Shown: positions 1 to 8,207 of the stretch, piece after piece
How positions within the stretch are numbered: position 1 is the first letter of the stretch
How the letters are laid out: each line of letters begins with the position of its first letter
Assembly (NCBI GenBank): GCA_963377175.1
Contig: CAUJNA010002902.1
Coordinates: 1-64,000 of the forward strand
Direction of reading: 5' to 3'
Origin: Effrenium voratum
Taxonomy: Eukaryota > Sar > Dinophyceae > Suessiales > Symbiodiniaceae
Length of the DNA: 64,000 nucleotides
The notes under the pieces: generated by a model
The model's input: only the letters and a program-made list of their open reading frames with translations
Told to the model about the DNA's origin: nothing
The model's database searches: none
Translations under genes and position numbers: made by a program

Positions 1-42
1 CCTGGGAGCAAGAACAACGTGCCTACCTGAGCCGGCTGCTCA

Positions 43-195
43 AAGCGCAAGCCAAAGCCTCCACTTGAGACGTCGGCGGAGGCACCACCAGCAGAGGCGC
101 CGGCTGAGGTACCGGCTGAGGCACCACCGGAGGTGCCTCAGCTCACAAGAGAGATGCTGGAGAGGCAGACCACAGGCGCAAGTGTACTGGTATAA
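43..195 (+). pseudogene. C-terminal remnant of AT-hook protein (copy 1)
   Basis: The window starts inside a copy of the small Pro/Ala/Glu-rich AT-hook protein that is better preserved at 25,727-26,167 on the other strand. The upstream piece (GSKN...) and this piece lie in different frames, so a frameshift has occurred near base 35. The segment reads a run of EAPAE-type repeats and then the conserved tail LTRE-MLERQ-TTGASVLV before TAA at 193-195. Compared with the fuller copy it has lost the QQRALR and SAFDRL parts of the tail. It sits immediately upstream of X, and its stop codon overlaps the TATA-like motif of X. Its function is inferred only from the AT-hook in the other copy. Confidence 0.6.
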
Positions 196-197
196 AA
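191..197 (+). promoter_or_regulatory. TATA-like motif before X
   Basis: TATAAAA lies 3 bases before the ATGATG of X and overlaps the stop codon of the upstream AT-hook gene. The same TATAAAAGCATGATG arrangement is kept in the copy at 25,716-25,731 (minus strand). At 22,612 it is degraded. The spacing is too short for a canonical eukaryotic TATA box for this ATG, so it may be an initiator-type viral promoter or simply conserved by descent. Confidence 0.35.
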
Positions 198-199
198 GC

Positions 200-1476
200 A
201 TGATGTCCATAGAGCCCCGCAACGAGCCGCGGATGCTCCGGTGGTTCCGCAGGACGTACCCCAGTTGCAACTTGCAGCTGAAGCGCTACAGGAGGCGCGG
301 GCCTTCAACAACTGGCTAGGCGAGCGCAGGCAGGCGCAGGCGCCTGGACGACGTGAGCCGGCTGACGGAGGCCGCGCGCCGCCAGGTACCCCAGCTGCGC
401 TACGCGCGGGCCGGGCGGCGGGCGGAAGGAGCCGCTGCCCCTGGACCAGCCGGACCGCAAGGCCACCTCGTTCGTCACAAGCCACTTCTACCTGGACGAT
501 TTTGTACAGTCCGAGCGAGGACCCCAACCCGAGGACGGCTTCCGCACTCCCGCAGAGGCCACGGACGAGGATGTGCGCCTTTGCGCGGAGGTACCAAGGG
601 TACGGCAGAACCCGCTTGCCAGCAACGGGCAGGGGCCGCCCTCCATCACGGACTGTCTGCGCAGCACTGCAGACGCTCAGGCGGCAGCGGACCTCATAGG
701 CGCAGGGGCCGCAGGGCTCGCAGCCGCGCAGGCCTTCCGCTCTCAGCTGCCCCAGGACGCAGCCGAGTGCGCCTGAATGTGTTGCCCCGCCCAGGGCCGC
801 AGCCGCAGCCCCCGCCGCAGATCATAGGCCGACCCGACGACGTAGAGCGCCTCCTGGACGAGGCGGGGCAGCGCGCGCAAGAGGTGGAGCGCGGCGCGGC
901 GCAGGCCGTTGAGGAGACGGCGGCCGTGGCTGCGGAGGAGGGCGAGGTTGCCGTTGCCGCCGAGGGCGTGGGCCTTTGGGTACCTGGGGGCGGAAGGGGC
1001 CGCTGCCCTGGCGCCCACCGCGGGCGAGGTTGCTGGAACGTTGGCTGGCGCGGCGGGAGTTGGCGCGGCGGCAACGGCGGGGCTGGCCGTGGGCATTGCG
1101 GGCGGCGCAGCCTGCGGCCTCGCGCGCGCTGCTGGAGAACACGCTCTTCCGGCCCCAGCAGGGCAGCGAGGACGCGGCCGTGCAGGACGTCCGGTCCGCC
1201 AACAACATGAATGACGCCACTCAGCCTCAGCACTTCACGCTGCGCTCAGGCAGCAGCACTTCAGGCAGCCCCGCAAGCAACCGCGCCTCCTCGCAGTCCG
1301 GCTTCCGCGTGCAGGCGCAGTCCAACAACACGCCGCGCCCCTTCTCCTGGGGCCTGAACCCCGTGGCCCTGCCCCAGTCCCAGAGCTCGCGGGCGAGCTC
1401 CAGTTCCGGGCAGTCACGCCGGAGCCTGCCTCCGCCCAGCTTTGACCAGCTGGCGCGAGACATTGAGGCTGCTTAA
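200..1476 (+). pseudogene. X: membrane-like virion protein, frameshifted (copy 1)
   Basis: The gene starts at ATGATG (MMSIEPRNEPRMLRWFR) and ends at TAA 1,474-1,476, giving about 425 codons if the frames are followed. At least three frameshifts separate conserved pieces: the LRWFR-TYPS start, ARAFNNWLGERR, DQPDRKATSFVTSHFYLDDFV, TPAEATDEDVR, SNGQGPPSITD, a Gly/Ala-rich hydrophobic stretch (AGLAVGIAGGA) that could span a membrane, LENTLFRPQQGSEDA, and a Ser-rich tail ending DQLARDIEAA. The gene lies between the AT-hook gene and the major capsid gene, all in one direction, which suggests a structural or assembly role. I do not recognise the family. The region 776-950 is absent from the copy at 24,650-25,602. 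Confidence 0.55.
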
Positions 1477-1479
1477 AAA

Positions 1480-1985
1480 TGCACGGTTTTGCACGGTTTT
1501 GCGCTGCAAAATGCTATTCCTCCAGGGCCTACGCAAATGTAGGCCCTGGACTAATAGCTCGTTTTGCATGGTTTTGGGCTGCAAAATGCTATTCTTCCAG
1601 TGCCTACATTGATGTAGGCACTGGAAGAATAGTTTTCCCTTCGCCGTACGAGTCAAAATGCGAGTATACGAGTCAAAATGCGAGGCTGCTTAAAAAAAAT
1701 AAAAACCCTCCTGGGGGAGAGTTTTTTTTGCACGGTTTTGCACGGTTTTGCGATGCAAAATGCTATTCTTCTCGTCCGTACATAGATGTACGGACTGGAC
1801 TAATAGCTCGTTTTGCACGGTTTTGCGCAAAAAACTATTCTTCTCGTCCGTATATCTATATACGGACGAGAAGAATAGCTTTATTACACGGTTTTTTGCG
1901 CCACAAAACGCTATTCCTCTCGTCCGTATATCTATATACGCACTAGAGGAATAGTTTTCCTTCGCCGTACGAGTCAAAATGCGTG
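1480..1985. repeat. Tandem hairpin array between X and capsid genes
   Basis: There are five tandem units of about 75-90 bp. Each has a GCACGGTTTTGCGC-type lead, CAAAATGCTATTC, an inverted repeat, and GAATAG. The arm at 1,589-1,632 is a perfect 21-bp stem with a 2-nt loop. Other stems lie at about 1,512-1,555, 1,763-1,806, 1,840-1,880 and 1,908-1,952. The stem sequence differs between units while its pairing is kept, which indicates selection for (or replication-driven maintenance of) structure. The same family recurs at 7,995-8,036 and 10,915-11,165. Confidence 0.8.
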
Positions 1986-1993
1986 TATATAAA
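1986..1993 (+). promoter_or_regulatory. TATA-like motif before the capsid gene
   Basis: TATATAAA ends 5 bases before the ATG of the major capsid gene, in the same short-spacing arrangement as before X. It follows the hairpin array directly. Confidence 0.35.
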
Positions 1994-1998
1994 CAAGC

Positions 1999-2958
1999 AT
2001 GGAGGTAGTCACCGCCGGAGCCCAGGATGAGCTGATGCAGAGCCTGGACTACAAGCTGAAAACCAGCAACACCAGCTACGTGACGGCGCGGCATGACGTG
2101 CAGTACTTCCCCAGCTCGCTGAGCTCCTTCTCCCCCACAACCTCTAGGGTCTGCCGCATCCCGCTCACCAGCGGCACGTCCTTCATCGACCCCGAGTCCA
2201 TCAAGATCGCCTTCCGCGTCAGGAACACGGACGGCACCAACCCGCTGGCCCCCGCCACGCCCAACCCCGCCTGCTTCGTCCAGCGCGTCCAGGTCTTCGC
2301 CAACGGCCAGCGCTGCGACGACATCAACTACTACGGCCGCACCGTGGCCGTGCATGACCTGCTGAAGGGCAGAGAGTACTACCGCAACAAGGCCATGGAG
2401 GGTTTCGACGAAGTGAACGACCCGCGCATCGCCCGCGCGGTGCACCAGGGCGGCTACGCGGACGTGCTGCTGCGCCCCCCCATGGTGGGCATCCTGCGCT
2501 GCGGGAAGATGCTGCCGCCGCAGCTGAACCTGGTGATAGAAATTGAGTTTGCGGACGCCACCGCTGCGCTGTGGTCCGAGAACGCCGGCGCGCACCCGTC
2601 CGGCGCCACGCTGAGCACCGACTTTGAGATCCAGAACGTCCGAGTTCTGGCCTCCCAGGTCGTCCTGGACTCTGCGCTGGTAGAGTCCTTTAACCGCGTG
2701 CTCCTCTCAGGAAGGTCCCTGGTGTTCAGCTACCCCACGGTGCACACGCAGCAGTCCAGCGTCCCGAACGGCGTGGCGGAACACAACGTCACCGTGGCGC
2801 GCGCCTTCACGAAACTCATGGGCGCGTTTGTGACTTTTTGGGACAACGACGCGGGCTCCAAGATCCACTTGCTGGCCAACCCGGGGCAGGACGTGGCCCC
2901 CATCGGCGCGGCCAGGCAGGAGGACAGCCTCCTGGAGTCTCAGATGCAGCTGGCTCTC
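1999..2958 (+). pseudogene. Major capsid protein, N-terminal three quarters (copy 1)
   Basis: The open frame from ATG 1,999 (MEVVTAGAQDELMQSLDYK) gives about 317 residues before sequence identity with the other copy breaks at CAGCTGGCTCTC (2,947-2,958). Conserved stretches include IPLTSGTSFIDPESIKIAFRV, QRVQVFANGQRCDDINYYG and the GFDEVNDPRIARAVHQGGYADVLLRPP region, then EFADATAALWSENAGAHPSG. Gene order, size (about 440 residues when the other copy is considered) and the beta-rich pattern fit the double-jelly-roll major capsid proteins of Polinton-like viruses. This assignment is inference from pattern, not a search. The C-terminus has been moved and inverted (see 4,250-4,928). Confidence 0.6.
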
Positions 2959-3232
2959 AAGCTCGGTGCGGGCGGCCCCCGGAAAGGGCTTCTGGAAGAT
3001 GATCATGTTGTCGATGACGCCCTGCTCCACCTCCTCCGTCCACAGCTCCAGGTCGGTGTTGCTCGCAAAGCACACACCCACCCTCTTGGCCCCGTCGTCC
3101 TGGAAGTTGCCGGGCTCACAGCACCTCCACGTCCACCTTGCACACCAGCGCGCCCTGATGGGAGTCCTCTATGGACATGAATTTTCCCCCCTTGGCATTG
3201 GTCTGAACGTCCAGCCCGAGTGCAAGCTTCAT
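2947..3232 (-). pseudogene. F: unknown viral gene, N-terminal piece (copy 1)
   Basis: On the minus strand this begins MKLALGLDVQTNAKGGKFMS at 3,232 and reads to TELESQL at 2,947. A 2-base loss after VDVEVL introduces TGA. The rest of the gene is found at 4,620-4,732 (minus) and 4,790-4,927 (plus), so the gene is broken into three pieces in two orientations. A more complete version is at 27,410-27,936. Function unknown. Its place next to the methyltransferase and polymerase-helicase is only suggestive of a DNA-related role. Confidence 0.6.
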
Positions 3233-3335
3233 TGCGAAGTTCGGCTCCTTTTTTTATCCGTAGGAAAAAAGTCCGGTCCGATGAACACGCGAGTCTTCTT
3301 GGTCGTCGCAGTCGCGGTGATCTTGCTCTTTAAAA

Positions 3336-3976
3336 ATGCCGAGACTCCTGGAGCTTTTCTGCGCACCAAGTCGGTGGGCAGGGCCTTCGAGGCGGCGGGC
3401 TGGGAGGTCGTCTCCCTGGACATCGTGTCGAAATTTGAGCCCACCATCCTGTGCGACATCCGGAGCTGGGACTACACTACGTTTCCGGGGCACTTCGACA
3501 TGGTTTGGGCCAGCCCCGTCTGCACGGAATACAGCCGCGCGCTGACGACGCGCCCGCAGCGGCTCCTGGAGGGCGACGCGCTGGTGCTCAGCGCCCTTGA
3601 GATCATCGCGCACTTTGGCCCCTTGATGTGGGTCATAGAGAACCCGGCCACCGGGCTGCTGAAGACCCGGCCGTTCATGGAGCGCTTGCCCTGGGTGGAT
3701 GTGACATACTGCAAGGGAACTCCGTACAGGAAGCAGACGCGGCTGTGGACCAACATGCGCTGGAGGCCGAGGCGGAGCCTGTGCAGGCCCGGCAGCCGCT
3801 GCGAGGCGTGGCAGGACGGCAGGGCCGCGCAGCGGGGGCCGCGGCTGATGGAGGGGCAGTACGAGAGGGTCAGCCAATCACGCGAGCTGCTCTACAGCGT
3901 TCCTGCTGCGCTGTGCGAGGAGATTGCGCGCGCGGCCACGGAGGAGCTTGCGGAGCGGCTGAGCATTCCGGACTGA
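3336..3976 (+). pseudogene. C5 cytosine DNA methyltransferase (copy 1)
   Basis: The start is MPRLLELFC at 3,336. One base is missing in the motif I codons compared with the other copy (FCGTKSVG), so the frame shifts there and the rest is open to TGA at 3,974-3,976 (about 213 codons). Visible C5-MTase landmarks are motif I (LFCG-TKSVGRAF, SAM binding), VVSLDI (motif II), the motif IV-like WASPVCTEYS with the presumed catalytic Cys, motif VI as WVIENPATG, and an RKQTRLWTN region near motif VIII. The family usually has PPC in motif IV; here it is PVC. It transfers a methyl group to cytosine C5 in DNA. In a virus this could protect or regulate its own DNA. No separate restriction partner is seen. 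Confidence 0.75.
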
Positions 3977-3984
3977 GGCTTCCT

Positions 3985-4250
3985 CTGGGCGGTGCCACTA
4001 AACACCAAAAATGGCGAAGAGGGGCACCCCCCGCCTTCGCATTCAAAAAGCGGTGTCACTAAACACCAAAAATGGTGAAGAGGGACGCCGGGCCTTTTTT
4101 TGTCCTTTTTGTGGCGCATTCAAATGCGGTGCCACTCTGCATCAAAAATGAAGCAGAGTGGCACCGGGCCTTTTTTTTGACATTTTGCGGCTCATTCAAA
4201 AGCGGTGTCACGCTGCATCAAAAATGATGCAGAGGGACACCGGGCCTTAG
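3985..4250 (+). terminator. Hairpins with T-tracts after the methyltransferase gene
   Basis: Four consecutive inverted repeats (GGTGCCACT...AGTGGCACC type) follow the methyltransferase stop. Examples are 4,127-4,167 followed by T8 (4,171-4,178), and 4,202-4,246. They read as stem-loop plus GGGCC plus T-tract in the methyltransferase direction. Equivalent elements follow the other methyltransferase copy and the capsid gene. They resemble transcription-end hairpins known from several large and small DNA viruses of protists; termination here is inferred. Confidence 0.6.
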
Positions 4251-4928
4251 TCAAGCACAGAGACGCCCGTGCCGGAGAGCGTCACCAGCTGGTAGGCCAC
4301 CAAATGAATGAACAGGTCCGTCATCGTGCCGTCCAGGCCCTTGAATGTGAACCGGGCTATCAAAGTGACGCCCGAAGCAGGAGGAAACATGACACCTACT
4401 ACAGACGGCAACTTACGTGCGCCACAAGCGCCCGAGGTGCGGGAAAAAAGCCGGCAATAGACCGAGCGCCTGTAAAGCGAACAGTGTCAGCGACCCAAGT
4501 CAAATGCCTTCGCAACATGTAGAACCATGTTGCCACGTAGATGTGGGCCTTCGTAAAGGGAAAAATGCTGCCGACTGGACCAGTATGAATTTGAAGAAAC
4601 CAAGTATGCTTTAAACCAATGCGGCACGCGGTTGCCGGCGGAGTCCCAGAAGAGGCAGCGCTCCAAGTCCATCTTGCACTTCACGTGCTTGCCCTTGGCG
4701 CTCACCTTGACGGCGCGCTGCAGCTGGCTCTCTACCCTCACAACCCCATGAAGGGAGCCTCCGGAGCACTCCACTTTCCTCTCGAGTTGACGCCCGCAGG
4801 GGAGCCAGCCGCGCTTGTGGAGGCCCGGCACGTGTGGCTGATGGGCCAAAGCAGTGGGGGCGTGTGCTCTTCGAGGTGCGCCACCTCATGCTGGAGAGCC
4901 CCTGGAGGCGCCGTGCTGCCCGTTCTAG
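4250..4928. pseudogene. Scrambled block: capsid C-terminus and F pieces
   Basis: This block holds, in order: the last part of the capsid gene on the minus strand (4,253-4,400, coding GLDGTMTDLF and the TGVSVLD-type tail); a short unassigned stretch; the middle of F on the minus strand (4,620-4,732, KVSAKGKH and DLERCLFWD); about 17 codons of the capsid middle on the plus strand (from 4,733, YPHNPMKGAS); and the C-terminus of F on the plus strand (4,790-4,927, ALVEARHVWLMG). The CAGCTGGCTCTC string at 4,721-4,732 is identical to that at 2,947-2,958. At least two inversion or copy events are needed to explain it. Confidence 0.65.
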
Positions 4929-7900
4929 GCCTCCAGCAGCTCGGAGCTCGTGGCCCTTGACGCGCCCACGTACAGGTGGCGCAGCGTGAGGTGGCAGGAC
5001 TCCAGGTCCAGGCGGACGCGGTTGTGGAGGGTGAGCCCCTGGCAGCTGGCGTAGGTAACTGCGTGGCTTGGCCGGGTGGCCCGCAGCAGCTCCTGGTTCT
5101 TCAGCCGCATGCCGTTGTCCAGCCTCACTCCGTCCGGCTCCACTTCCGCCACGGCCACAAAGACGCCCTTGGGTATCTTCCCGCCGGCCCCAATGAGGCG
5201 CAGCCCCGGCCACACCCTCATGCTCTGCGGGGTGTTCTGTGTTGCAGTTTGGCAACACCCATTTTGGGTCTCACCCAAATCTATGTGGATGACCTGCGTC
5301 TCCAGCTCTAGGAGCTTTGAGGCCTCCGGCGCCAGGGCCCGGTTCGCCGCTGCGTTGACGGCCATGCGCTTGCTGTGGCTGATGACCAGCGTGGTGTCCA
5401 GCCACCCGGGCTTGGAGGGGTAGAGCTCCCTCAGCCTCGCCTTGGCCTGCTCCAGCGTGGGGCACGCCTCCTCGCCGACCCGCAGCCACTTCACGAAGTC
5501 GAAGATGCCGGGGTCGGAGCGCATGTTCTCCGTGAGCTCGTGCCTGTGCCCGCCGGCCAGGTCGCGGATGAGCTGGCTGTGCTCCAACTGCGCGCTGATG
5601 GGCCGCCCGGCCCAGGAGTCCAGCACGGCCGGCAGCTGCCGGAAGTCTCCCAGCAGCAGGAACTTCACGTCGGCGTTCAGCCCCACGCAGGCAAGGTCCG
5701 CCCAGAGCGCCATGTCCAGCTGCGTGATCTCCTCCACCACCAGCCAGTCCAGCTTTTGCGCGCTGCCCCCGCGCACGTACCTGCGCACCCAGTGGTCGGC
5801 CGTCTGCGCCCCCAGGCCCAGGTTCTGCACGGAGCAGTGCGTCTTGGACACCAGGTGCACCGCCTCGCCCTGCTCTCGCAGCCTCGCCACAATGGTCCGG
5901 GCCAGGTGCGTCTTCCCGGTGCCCGGCAGGCCCGTGAGCAGGGAGTTGCCCGCCAGGCAGTGGCCCACGGGGTCGTCCACCCCGTTCCACCTCCGTTGTT
6001 TGGGGCGCTCCGCCTCCATGCGCGGCGCCCGGCTGCTGCCCAGCAACGGCTTCGTCTCTTCCACGCGGTAGACCGGCGTGCCGTCCGGGTGGCGCAGCGC
6101 CTCCAGCGCCCGCAGCCGCTCCGCGAAGCGCTTCGGCAGCCGCTGCGTCAGCAGGCAGTCCGTCTTCGCGAGGTAGCGCGGCGGCGCGTCCAGGATGCGC
6201 CGGGCCTTGGCCACCATGCAGTGCTCAAAGCCCAGCACCGCGTCGTGGATGGGGCGGTAGGTGCCGTTGCTCAGCAGCCTCCTGGCGTAGACGAAGTCCC
6301 ACACCATGCCCCACTCGTAGGCGAAGGCCTGAGAGAAGTCCGCGCCCGCGCCGTCCAGCTCGCTGCTGCTGCTGCGCACGCTGTAGACCACCTCCGTGCT
6401 GCGCGCCCACAGGCCTATCATCGCGTTCACGCTGAGCTTGGCCATGTGCTCCTCGCCCTGCCGCGCGGCGTCCATGCGCTCCAGCGCGCGCCGCAGCGTC
6501 GCCGCGTCCACGTGGCTCCGCGCGGAGATGCCCAACACGATGTGGTCCCAGCGGCAGACGCCCAGGTCCAGCATCGCGGCCAGCGAAACCTTCGGGTACC
6601 AGCCGGGCCCCACGTACGGCAACAGATTCACAGGACTGCCTCGCGTCGCAGCAGCCCTCCACAAAGCCCAGGTCCGGCAGCACGCCGTCCACGGGCTCAA
6701 CACCGTCCGCCGGGCACAGGATGGGCAGGGGGAAGGGGGCGTTGGCCAGCCCGTTGCGCCTGCAGCGCACCACGTCCACGCCGACGTACAGAGCGTCCTT
6801 GTGGCACGCCTGCGCCTCAAAAACCAGAGGGGGAGCTTGGCGTACTCCATGACGCCGGGCGCCACGCGGCTCTCCAGGCTGGTGGGCTGCGCGCTCTCTC
6901 GCAGCGTCTTCTCGCTGTGGCAGTCGCCGCACAGCGCCTGCAAAATCTGCACGCTGCCCGCAAAGGCCTGCCTCACCGGCACCACGTGGTCCAGCTCGCA
7001 GGTGCCGGCCGTCAGCCCGCAGCCGCACAGCGCGCACTTGCCGTCTGCGCGGCCAGGGTCTTCTGCCTCTCCGCCGCGCCGGGCACTTCCCGCTTCGCCT
7101 TCAGCAGCTTCAGGAAGATCTCGTGCGCCAAGCCGGCCAGGCGCTGGCCCCTGTACTCCTGCCCCAGCGCCTCGCACCACCTCCGCAGCACCTCGTGCTC
7201 CTCGCTCTCGGATCCTGGTGCCCCGCCTTGCCTCAGCCTCAGCCCGCAGTACTGCGCCGGGCTGCTGATGGCCACCTTGGGGCTCTCGCCGGCGGCCATG
7301 AGCTGGCGCCGCGCCTCCCGCAGGTCCTCGCACCAGAACAGCCCCGGCTGCACGTCGGGCGGCAGGGTCTGCCTTGCCTGCTCTGGGTGCTGACCACCCA
7401 GTGCCCCTCAGGGTCAAGGAAGTAGGTCTCGTCTGAGAGCTGCAGGATGGGGCCGCCCGGGTCCAGCGAGGCCTCCACTTGTTGCCTGACCCGCTGCGCC
7501 ACCTGCTCCTCCGTGAGGTGGGCCGGGTGCCTCGTCATGGCCCCGCCCAGCTCGTTCACCGGCAGCCAGTCCCTGCGCTCGTAGCCCGCGCCGGCGTTCC
7601 GCCCGCTGCGCCGCCTGCCCCGGATGATTACCGGCACGTGGACCAGGTAGCCCTTGCCCAGCTTGGTCAGCCGGTGCTCTCCGCCCTGCAGGGAGCGCAC
7701 GAGCTCAGCAGGATGTAGTCGTTGGGCCCCTCGCGGATGAGGGGCTGGTTGTAGTCAAAGTCCTTGCTGGGGGGCCGCAGGCCCAGGTGGGAGTAGTAGT
7801 GCTGGCCCGCCCGGGTCAGCTGCCCGTCCGCGCGCGAGAGCGGCCCCCGGGCCGCGCCGCAGGTTCAGCACGACGGCACCATCCGCCCCCGTGCGAGCCC

Positions 7901-7960
7901 GGCGCCGCCGTCCGCGGCCTCCGTGATCTGCTGTCGTTGTCGCCCAACTTGCCATTCTTT
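4925..7960 (-). pseudogene. HNH nuclease / PolB-like polymerase / SF1 helicase (copy 1)
   Basis: This is a long minus-strand gene read from about 7,960 down to TAG at 4,925. The 5' part (QHYYSHLG, PPSKDFDYNQPLIREG) is open but its start is not clear. In order it contains: an HNH-type zinc cluster (CALCGCGL...LDHVVPVR...LCGDCHSEK, about 7,030-6,880); a polymerase-like region with VGVDVVRCRRNGL, YVGPGWYPKVSLAAMLD, AKLSVNAMIGLWA (like PolB motif B) and a KTDC-type motif where PolB has DTDS; and a helicase with Walker A GLPGTGKTH (about 5,920), VVEEITQLD (Walker B), LLLGDFRQLPA, and C-terminal SHAVTYASCQGLT and LYVGASRA typical of SF1 Pif1/RecD-like enzymes. At least three frame changes lie upstream of the helicase. 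The helicase half is open except for a short insertion-like stretch near 5,240-5,275. The stop codon overlaps that of F at CTAG. Confidence 0.7.
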
Positions 7961-7994
7961 TTTTACGGGTCCAGTTTTTTTTGCCCGGCCGCGC

Positions 7995-8036
7995 ATTCTC
8001 CCCGGGGTATACCTGCACGTATACCCGGGGAGAATA
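7995..8036. repeat. Single hairpin of the CTATTC/GAATAG family
   Basis: ATTCTCCCCGGGTATAC-type arms flank a short loop and end in GAATAG, followed by the GCACGGTTTTGCGC motif. It lies between the divergently oriented polymerase-helicase gene and the Rep-like gene. Confidence 0.7.
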
Positions 8037-8123
8037 GCTTTTCGCACGGTTTTGCGCGACTTGTGTGCGTCGTCGTGCAGCTTCCGGGCTGCGTTCAAAC
8101 GGGTTATGCCCTCAGAGCGTTTT

Positions 8124-8168
8124 CGCGGCGGGCGGGCTGGTGCCTGTAGGGTTTAAACACAGCTGGCT
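8124..8168 (+). promoter_or_regulatory. Conserved upstream box before Rep-like gene
   Basis: A stretch from CGCGGCGGGCGGGCTGG through GTTTAAACACAGCTG ends 40 bases before the Rep-like ATG. It is nearly identical (about 3 mismatches over 45 bases) to 16,908-16,952 upstream of the nuclease gene. The TTTAAA core could act as a TATA substitute. A shared promoter is inferred. Confidence 0.5.
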
Positions 8169-8207
8169 TTCAACAAGTCACTATTTGCTCGAGAAGCAAG
8201 CTCTGCG

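Noticed and set aside
5375..7393. 672-codon plus-strand open frame
   Set aside because: It is antisense to the HNH-polymerase-helicase gene; GC-rich sequence lacks stops on both strands and no conserved motif is seen in this frame.
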